DNA of 64,000 nucleotides from the NCBI GenBank assembly GCA_001247695.2, contig LGRX02029370.1, positions 1 to 64,000 of the forward strand, read 5' to 3'. This DNA is from Cymbomonas tetramitiformis. Lineage: Eukaryota; Chlorophyta; Pyramimonadophyceae; Pyramimonadales; Pyramimonadaceae. The notes under the pieces were generated by a model. The model had not been told where the DNA came from. It worked only from the letters and a program-made list of their open reading frames with translations, and searched no databases. The position numbers were made by a program, and so were the translations under genes. Positions 57,463 to 64,000 of the stretch are shown in pieces (position 1 is the first letter of the stretch; each line of letters starts with the position of its first letter).

Positions 57463-57570
57463 TTGGGCACCATTTTATAGGCATCAAGCCACAGTTCATA
57501 CTATACAATATTACGTTGCCAGTGAAAAACATTGACAGGCATCTACTATACTAGGCTCCGACATTCATGC

Positions 57571-57818
57571 TTAGTGGGTCCTATTGTACTGAGTTACCAA
57601 ATGGCGGCACCCAGAGGGTATTTCTGAATACGGATGCAAAGAAGGTTGCGCGTGCCCTTGCCAAAACACCTTATAGAAAACTTTGCCCTTGATGGTCTCC
57701 TTGCCGACGACAGCAGTGATGATGAACAACCCACTCTCAGTACATTTGGGACATAACCAGTCAACAGAAGGTACGTGATCTAAAGATGGTGTCAAGCATT
57801 GAATATGGTAGCCAATCT
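57571..57818 (-). CDS. PHD-finger half plus chromo-like C-terminal exon
   Basis: The exon after acceptor GCGATGTAG encodes GYHIQCLTPSLDHVPSVDWL and CPKC, the second half of a PHD finger (H-x2-C...W-x-C-x2-C). It is followed by KGKVFYKVFWQGHAQPSLHP, which looks like the core of a chromodomain (Y-x-V-x-W-x-G), and stops at TAA 57571-57573. The first half of the finger must lie in an upstream exon, but the region upstream is an 80-bp repeat array in which it could not be found. It may be the 3' end of the gene at 58.3-59.5 kb or a transposon-derived reader domain. Such domains bind histone tails (family knowledge). Confidence 0.5.
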
Positions 57819-57829
57819 CTACATCGCCG

Positions 57830-58250
57830 TGCTCGCGGGTTTGTGCTCTGCATAATAGCGACAGCAGCACCGTGCTCACGGATCTGTGCCCTGTATAATA
57901 GCGTAAGTACAACGGCCGGGCACTGCATTTGTGCTTGCATAAGAGAACGGCGTGATCATGGGTCCATGCCCTGCATAGCAGCGTGAGCACAACGGCCAGG
58001 CATCGCATCTGTGCCTTGCAGATAGAACGGCGTGCTCATGGGTTCGTGCCCTGCATAGCACCGCGAGCACAACGGCCGGGCATTCGATCTGCGCCCTGCA
58101 TCACAGAACGGCGTGCCCGCGAATGTGTGCTATTCAAAATAGCGAGAGCAGCACAGCGGGGATATGGATCTGTGCCCTGCGTTTTAGCGTGAGCACAACG
58201 GCCGGGCATTACATCGGTTCCCAACTCAACAGAACGGCGTGGTCACGGAT
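57830..58250. repeat. About 80-bp degenerate tandem repeat
   Basis: Five or so units built around ATCTGTGCCCTGCATA-AGCGTGAGCACAACGGCCGGGCAT and GAACGGCGTGCTCATGG. It lies between the PHD exon and the exon at 58327 and is probably intronic. Confidence 0.75.
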
Positions 58251-58326
58251 ATGTGACGTGTAACGTCAACAGGATCTAGACCGTATATGGCACCGTAAGG
58301 AAAACAGTGTGACACACCAACCATAC

Positions 58327-59465
58327 CCTGTAGAATATGGTACTCGAGAGACTGCGCAAGGAGAAGCCGAGAACGCACCGTAAGCATAGCCATAAGATTG
58401 TTGGCCACTTTCAGTTTGGCTTCCGGGTCGGATTCTTCACCCGCAACTGGTTTGAGCTTTTTGACAAACTCGTGCACCTGCGGAAAGTCTGACTGGATAT
58501 CAAAGAGAAAACTATATATTGTATGCAATGATGACTTGAAGCCCATAGCACACGTGTATTGGAACGAGAGAAAGGAAGCAACGCACCAAGCTTGCGAGTC
58601 CACGTTGTTTTTTAAGGTCTCGAAGAGCGTTGAGCGGCGCGTTCTTCAAATTCCACAAAAGGTCCACCTCCTTATTGCGAAGACCGACCGCGGAGAGGGT
58701 CATAAACTGGTAAATCAGCACGTGCCAGTCGTTCCAAAACTTTGCATAGCCGCTCTTGTCACGGGAAAGGTCGGTTTTCGGCGTGAACGGCAGATTGATC
58801 GCGTTCGCTCCCCTGCCGCCCGATTCCAGCAGCACACAAAATGCAGTGAGGAGAAGCGACATAGTCATAGATGGCACAATGAAATACATCAAACTTATTT
58901 CAGTATCAAGGAATACAGATCTTGAAACTGGGATTTTCCGCATACCTGAAGCCGCTTCCCTTTGGAGAACGTTGGCGATTGAACGAGCTGGCGAAGGGTC
59001 GAGACGGGAAGATTGGTCAGATGGGGTTGGCGTCTCCACTTTGATCCGCTTAGTTGGTGGGGAAGGGTCTTGCGACAGTGCTCCGAGTGCCAGGCATATT
59101 TCAGCCCAAATGATGGAGGGCACCTTCTTTCCGTCAACCAGAACTTCACCCTTGAAATTTTCGAAATCCTTGCTACAATTTCTGCTATGATAACATCTGC
59201 TGAGGACCGCTGTTGTGGACACCAGCTGATCCTGAAAGCTGGATACAAGCTTTGACACGTATTCATCTGGCTGCTGTAGCTTTTCTACTACTATCTTGGT
59301 AAGGAAAGAGTGAAGCGTCTCTTGATCCTGGGTTTCCATGACTGCCTTTCCAAGTATTTTTGTCAGGCGGCTTTCATAAGAGATTGAAGATAAGAATTCC
59401 TCACAAGCTAGAATCTTTGAATCTAGAATCATGCGCCTCATGGCCTCAAGTGATGATGATGTCAT
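58327..59465 (-). CDS. Hypothetical helical protein, multi-exon
   Basis: The ATG at 59465 opens a long exon (58587-59465, in frame throughout) encoding SSSLEAMRRMILDSKILACE, KVPSIIWAEICLALGAL, a Ser/Pro/Lys segment (PTKRIKVETPTPSDQSS) and WNDWHVLIYQFMTLSAVGLR. The donor is GTGCGT. The next exon is 58379-58492 (38 codons, VHEFVKKLKPVAGEES, in phase), then a 25-bp micro-exon at 58327-58351 (SLEYHILQ). A good donor (GTATGC at 58940-58945) suggests that part of 58813-58945 may be an intron, but no acceptor there preserves phase. The product is mostly predicted helix with a PTKRIKVE stretch resembling a nuclear signal. No family was recognised. It could continue into the PHD exon downstream. Confidence 0.55.
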
Positions 59466-61588
59466 GTGCTGATGTCACCCTTTCGCCTTTGTCTGATGTC
59501 TATGTCTCAAGTGGACATCTGCGTCAGTGTCGCGCGTCAGTGTCACCCCCCCGACTCGTTTTCGAGCACTGGGGTGGGGTACGACTTCCCGACCTGCTTC
59601 GACACCGGGCATGACCCCCCCCCCGACCTGTTTTCGACCACGGGGGTGTCACTCCCCCCTGACATTGTAATGTGATGTCGCCCGCCCGGGGGAAAGCGTG
59701 GATACCTATACTGCTCTAGCACAACGCTAGCTCATCTATACCGAATGCCTCCCATCTCACAGATGGCACCGCTATTGGGTTGTGAACAGGGCATATATCT
59801 TACCGTGGCGGGCCGGCCCGGGGCCGTAGCGCGTCACGCCGGGCCGAAAGCGGGCCGGGATTGGATCCGGCTGCGGGCCGTAGACGAACAGTGAAAATCT
59901 CAAAAATTTACGTGAAATTTTTGATTTTCATGATATTCCCATACTTGAAATTGGAAAAATTCGCCTGCGGCGGGCAATTTTCGAGACGGGCCGGGCTGGC
60001 CGAAACCGGGCCTGAAAGTTTTGCAACTGCGGGCCGCAAAATCTTTTGGAAGATATATGCTCTGGTTGTGAACCCGAGGCATTGGTTGAACGACTGGTAT
60101 CGGCAGAACGAATGATGCGTTCGCCCTATGATACCCGCATGCTTGTTCCGCACATGCTAGAAGCGAAGATGATTTCTTCTCCGAACCGGTCGGTACTTCA
60201 AGATTGTATCTTGCTTCGCCATCTTCGAGTTCGACATACGAACTCTCGATGACAGGTGTCATTCAAGTCTTTCCTTGAATAAATGACAGATGATGTGACT
60301 TATCATCTCGATGACATGTGCAGTCATAGTCGACCGTACTGACGACTGTCTGTCATTATAATATATGACATGACTCGACATGACATGACATGGTATGACA
60401 TGTCTGACACGCATGACATGTATGACATGTATGACATGTATGACACATGTGTCATCGGTCATAACCCTGACAGATCTCCCCTCTTAAAAGAGTTGTGACC
60501 TCGCAACGGGCATGCCTTTGTATATGTCTTTGATGTCTTTGTTGTTGTTGCTTCTGCTGGTACCAGTCTTCTTACACCGGTTTGAGGCGTCCCTCATGGT
60601 GTTTTTAGTGTTTTGGGGGGAATTGAGTCCACTTTAGTCCCTCACCTTAGCATGATGCCTTACAGGCTAATGCCTTACAGTTCTTAGGATGTAGCCCCCT
60701 TTGAATTGCGTATCGTATTGCAGAGTGACGATTCAAGGTTCGATGAATTGCGTTTCGTGATACAGATTGACGCTGGATTACTGATTGATCCACACGTATC
60801 GTGCGTCAGAGTGACGATTCAAAGTATCCGAAGTTTACGTTACGGATTATTTGCGCTAGCCGTCGACGCTTTTGCGAACGATGATCCCACGAATTAACAA
60901 TTTCTCATTAATCGAACGATTCTCGGCCTTATATATACATAACTGATCGTTTGCTGTTCGTTTCCACAGTTATTATATATTGTGCACCCAACCCTTCCTC
61001 CCCTCTTGAAGCAACTTCGGAGGTTCACAGGCGGTCATGGGGAGCCCTTTGGATGTTTCCGGAGTTATTTCACCGGGGGCTTGTTTTAATGCAATCAGAG
61101 TGGCCCTGCTTAACGGGATTGGACTTATAATCCTTTACCCGGTCTGCTCAACTCTTTAATTATTGGTCCAGTACGCACGCTTTGAAGAACATCTGTCGCG
61201 ATGAGTGAGAGTGAATTCGCCACGTACTAATGTGAAATTTATTTTAGTTATGTTTGCCAGGCATAACTTAGGATCACAACTCCGTCTACCTCAGTCGATG
61301 TCTCCGGTAGCTTCGGATGACTGGCCACAGAATCCGATGACTAACCACGGTCTTGGCAAAGGTAGCATTTAGCAGTTTTTATTTATCCACAGATATGATA
61401 TCTCGCATGTGCGCGTATCTGTGCAAGGGTATGATTTTGTACAAGGCTCACTACACCTTTAGCAAGGAAGGATCAATTTCCCGCTTCTATGCAACATAAT
61501 GATAAAACATTAAGAGCAAGGTATATAGATGATCGACATGTATTAGTATATATTACAAGAAGTAAGGGCATCAGGCTTAATATAATGT
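59466..61588. other. Intergenic, no gene recognised
   Basis: Contains a C-rich stretch with GTTTTCGA-CACGGGGGTG direct repeats (59535-59660), a GGGCCGGCCCGGGGCC palindrome-rich stretch near 59808-59880, and a TGACATG/TGACATGTA microsatellite at about 60355-60460 in a TGACA-dense block. No supported exon. Confidence 0.45.
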
Positions 61589-61935
61589 TTAGCCTTCATA
61601 GGCAGCTATTATGTCTGCTGCATTGGTCAGCTCTGTGGCTTTGACCCGGGTGTCATGCTCAGGGCCGTAGCCTGCATATCGCACTAAGTAGTACTTGACA
61701 CCTCTAGTGAACTTATCTGAGAGTATATGTGATATCTCAAACAGTGGTTGCCCTTCTTCGGTGATCATCTATGGCAGAGGCAAAGGTGCTTGAATCGAGT
61801 CGTTATACAGCTCTAATCTGAATACAGGCTGTACCGGATGAATACGGATATCGAAGTCTCCGAAATCTAACTCGTATGCACGCCCATGGCTTAGCACTTT
61901 GGATATGGTAAACGGCCCAATATATGGCTGCTTGA
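61589..61935 (-). pseudogene. Ty3/gypsy Pol C-terminus with chromodomain, remnant
   Basis: On the minus strand KQPYIGPFTISKVLSHGRAY is the GPF-type integrase C-terminal module. It continues to LELYNDSIQAPLPLP, meets an in-frame TAG (61769-61771), and resumes in frame as ITEEGQPLFEISHILSDKF with YYLVRYAGYG, a chromodomain ending at TAA 61589-61591. The upstream Pol sequence is cut off at 61935, where a TGTCCACTACCC transposon end begins. The element is therefore a truncated remnant with one nonsense codon plus an insertion. It is not closely similar to the intact element at 27-40 kb. Confidence 0.7.
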
Positions 61936-62200
61936 TGTCCACTACCCGGCCTTGGGTACATCGCGATGTACCCAAGAATGACCCGTTACAATCGTGTGCT
62001 ATATGTATGGATCTTAATTATTGGTCATATGCCTCAATCATATTGCTCAACATAACCCCCTTTGGGACTCGAGCCGCTCACAAGGCCCGCAAAACACTAT
62101 TTATCCACTTTAGGTATGCTCTAATGATGAGCTATGAACGCGTTTTTAGAGACTTTTCGAAACGAAAATTCTTGGGTACATCCCTTGGGTACATCGACTT
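61936..62200. mobile_element. One-ended relative of the 56785-57462 TIR transposon
   Basis: Starts TGTCCACTACCCGGCCTTGG and the CTTGGGTACATCGCGATGTACCCAAG palindrome exactly as the left end of the element at 56785. It also contains the internal TTGGGTACATC-CTTGGGTACATCGAC motif about 235 bp further on. The intervening sequence is different and no inverted right end was found, so it is truncated or a diverged subfamily. Confidence 0.5.
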
Positions 62201-62694
62201 GGATGCATTATAATACACATATCATAGCATTTGATGTGGTCTCCAAGATAGCACACCTTTAGTATACCTCCTAATGCATGTGTGGATATGCTCACTCGGC
62301 TTGAAATGTATTACACTACTATGCATACACATATGAAATGTCCAAGACATATATGTGAGATTATGGCATTTCAGGCGGTAATAAGAACTACTCATATTCA
62401 AGATAGGGTTTGAAGTTATTATCCTCTAACAGTACACATTCTAAACTTTCGGTACAGAAGGAGCACGTTAAAAAAGCAAGTATGTTGTTAAAAGTCAAAT
62501 TTAAAATGTAGCATAGGCCCATCGATCATATAGATCCACTTGCGCATGAAGGTGTGCCTACAGGCTGCACTGGCACTGTCACCGGCACTGGCACTAGCTG
62601 GCGCAGAGTGTACCAGCATGAAACTGAACTGCACTGGCACGAGTCTGCACGTTAATTATCTGATATCAATAGAAAAGTCGGAAATAAATTACTG
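62201..62694. other. Intergenic, no gene recognised
   Basis: AT-rich DNA between the transposon fragment and the transposase stop codon. A CACTGGCACTGTCACCGGCA short repeat occurs near 62565-62640 and may be part of the transposon's 3' end. Confidence 0.4.
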
Positions 62695-64000
62695 TTACTT
62701 TTGCTGTTGAAACAAGCCAACCCGCACAGATTCCTCTTGAGTGTGGGACGCCTTTTTGTGTACACACTTGCGCTTCGGAGTGTGCGCCATACCGTGGTTG
62801 CGCGCATACAGAACGTGCAAGTCCCAGCAGTGCGAACGAGAGCTCGAGCACACCCAAGCGGGGCGTCCTTCTACCATGGGGTAAGCCTCGCACTTGTACA
62901 TAGTTCGAAAAGATCGGCCGTCCGGCGCTTTACAGCCGGGAGCTGAGCATCTCTCATGCACAGCCTTACCCTGAGCGTCGCGCGGAATAGGGACCTGCTT
63001 GCAGAGGATTTTCAAAGTGCTCAGCTGTTCTGAAAGTGCAGCTGAACTGGTCGTGCGCTTCCTGTAACGAGAAAGCTCTGGAGAAACAGCCTGAGCTGTG
63101 GCGTTATTGCCTCCTGTGGCGAGAGACAACAGAGCTCGAGCATCGGACTCCTGTTCAGCCGCAACAATCTCCTGTAGTAAATATGGATTACGAAAAAGTT
63201 CCTGCGTGACACCATGCATCCACATGGTTCTCGCAGACACCTTCCTGCCACTCTGTTGGTCCGCGAGTGCTTGACGCCCAGCGCTATCCCACTTAGTCCA
63301 ACTCGACTCGCCATTAACGTTCATCACAGCAAGCAATTCTCCGAAATCACGGTGCTCCCACGCCTGTGTGCGCCAGACGTCGTGAATGCCAACAGTCCCA
63401 GTGCGTTTGCGGTTATGCTTGTCGATGTCACTGTATCTGCTTCGATACAGGTAAGAGGCTTCCACCTGTGGGCAGAACTTTTCAACAACCTCCTTCATTC
63501 CTGCAACGCTCTCACTTGGACGGGAGGATTGATACGATCGCGCTTCTGCAGGAAGAGTTGTGGCACACGTGGTCACCAGCAATAGGGGAACACCTTTGTC
63601 ATCGCTTCCCCAACCCAAAGCCTTCTTCCGCTTCGCATTCAATCGGCCTGGGCCTTTGTGACCGATCGCATGAAGTGAGGATACTTTTCCAGACGCCAGA
63701 AGCACTGTCGTAGAAAAGGAGACTGCCTCTCCGACCGAATTCGTTTTTAATAGTTCCAGTAGCTGGTTCTTGACAAAAAACTTGTGAGCTGTTTTAACAT
63801 TCATCACAGAGAAAATATCCCACTCAGATAATAGCAAAGATGACTTGACGCTACCAAACCAAGAATCACCAACAAGAACGCGACCAGAACTCTTATACGG
63901 CTCCACCAGACGCAGGACCATTGCGCAAGTCGCCCCATATTCAGCAACGTATTTTTTCAAGTTGTCCAACTCTTTCCCTTCTTGAATTTCAAAGGCGAAC
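62695..64000 (-). CDS. PiggyBac-like transposase, N-terminus beyond the window
   Basis: The ORF is open through the right edge and ends at 62695. Features of the piggyBac/PGBD (DDE_Tnp_1_7) family: GRVLVGDSWFGSVKSSLLLS, where the Asp follows a hydrophobic strand as in the second catalytic Asp block; KGVPLLLVTTCATTLPAEAR; and SDIDKHNRKRTG...HDVWRTQAWEHRDF, corresponding to the third block. The C-terminus has a Cys/His-rich module (CSAPGCKAPDGR, YKCEAYPMV, WVCSSSRSHCWDLH) like the cysteine-rich DNA-binding tail of the family. No frameshift is seen in 430 codons, so it may be active or recently active. The first catalytic Asp is outside the window. Confidence 0.7.
   Translation of the reverse strand, partial: FAFEIQEGKELDNLKKYVAEYGATCAMVLRLVEPYKSSGRVLVGDSWFGSVKSSLLLSEWDIFSVMNVKTAHKFFVKNQLLELLKTNSVGEAVSFSTTVLLASGKVSSLHAIGHKGPGRLNAKRKKALGWGSDDKGVPLLLVTTCATTLPAEARSYQSSRPSESVAGMKEVVEKFCPQVEASYLYRSRYSDIDKHNRKRTGTVGIHDVWRTQAWEHRDFGELLAVMNVNGESSWTKWDSAGRQALADQQSGRKVSARTMWMHGVTQELFRNPYLLQEIVAAEQESDARALLSLATGGNNATAQAVSPELSRYRKRTTSSAALSEQLSTLKILCKQVPIPRDAQGKAVHERCSAPGCKAPDGRSFRTMYKCEAYPMVEGRPAWVCSSSRSHCWDLHVLYARNHGMAHTPKRKCVHKKASHTQEESVRVGLFQQQK

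Noticed and set aside
59808..60060. GGGCCGG-rich stretch as a possible structured RNA
   Set aside because: Only short palindromes are visible; no conserved RNA family pattern was recognised.

Overview
The window is nuclear DNA of an intron-rich eukaryote. The multi-exon genes have GT-AG introns (and two apparent GC-AG introns). They include a plant-type Tousled-like kinase, a Cys-loop channel-like gene, CCCH and PHD zinc-finger proteins, chromodomain Ty3/gypsy retrotransposons and a piggyBac-like transposase. Together these suggest a green alga. A prasinophyte with a repeat-laden genome, for example a Cymbomonas-like species, is my inference and not proven. No bacterial operons, rRNA, tRNA or CRISPR were seen.

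Layout. 1-13.0 kb: exons of a minus-strand pentameric ligand-gated-ion-channel-like gene (N-terminal exon near 12.5-13.0 kb, FPFD exon at 10.6 kb, TM1-TM3 exons at 2.8, 2.0 and 1.3 kb). They are separated by introns full of minisatellites, a decayed non-LTR reverse transcriptase (3.4-3.8 kb) and a 2.0-kb tandem duplication (5.6-8.9 kb). 14.2-24.3 kb: a complete-looking Tousled-like kinase gene on the plus strand. One intron carries a 63-bp array built from the next exon's own acceptor and first 32 bases. 24.3-27.0 kb: no gene seen.

27.0-40.75 kb: a structurally complete 13.7-kb Ty3/gypsy LTR retrotransposon on the minus strand, with near-identical LTRs, a 5-bp target duplication, an initiator-Met-type primer site and a polypurine tract. 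Its polyprotein contains gag, an extra ORF, protease, RT, RNase H, a phage-Dam-like N6-adenine methyltransferase domain, integrase, chromodomain and a C5-cytosine methyltransferase. Two unrelated DNA methyltransferases in one retroelement is the most striking thing in the window. Its frames are joined by one in-frame UGA and by three frame changes.

41.7-48 kb: a three-finger CCCH protein, an unrecognised gene at 44.4-45.0 kb, and a well-resolved hypothetical gene of about 427 residues, all on the minus strand. 49.2-55.1 kb: a gag-only LTR element whose gag is split by a 2.5-kb terminal-inverted-repeat transposon, which itself carries six copies of a 181-bp satellite. 56-57.5 kb: a TRIM-like element and a second TIR transposon. 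57.6-59.5 kb: a PHD/chromo-like exon and a helical hypothetical protein. 61.6-62.2 kb: a Ty3 chromodomain remnant broken by a relative of the second TIR element. 62.7-64.0 kb: a piggyBac-like transposase that runs off the right edge.

All domain calls rest on motif recognition by eye. Exon boundaries are called from splice consensus and phase.
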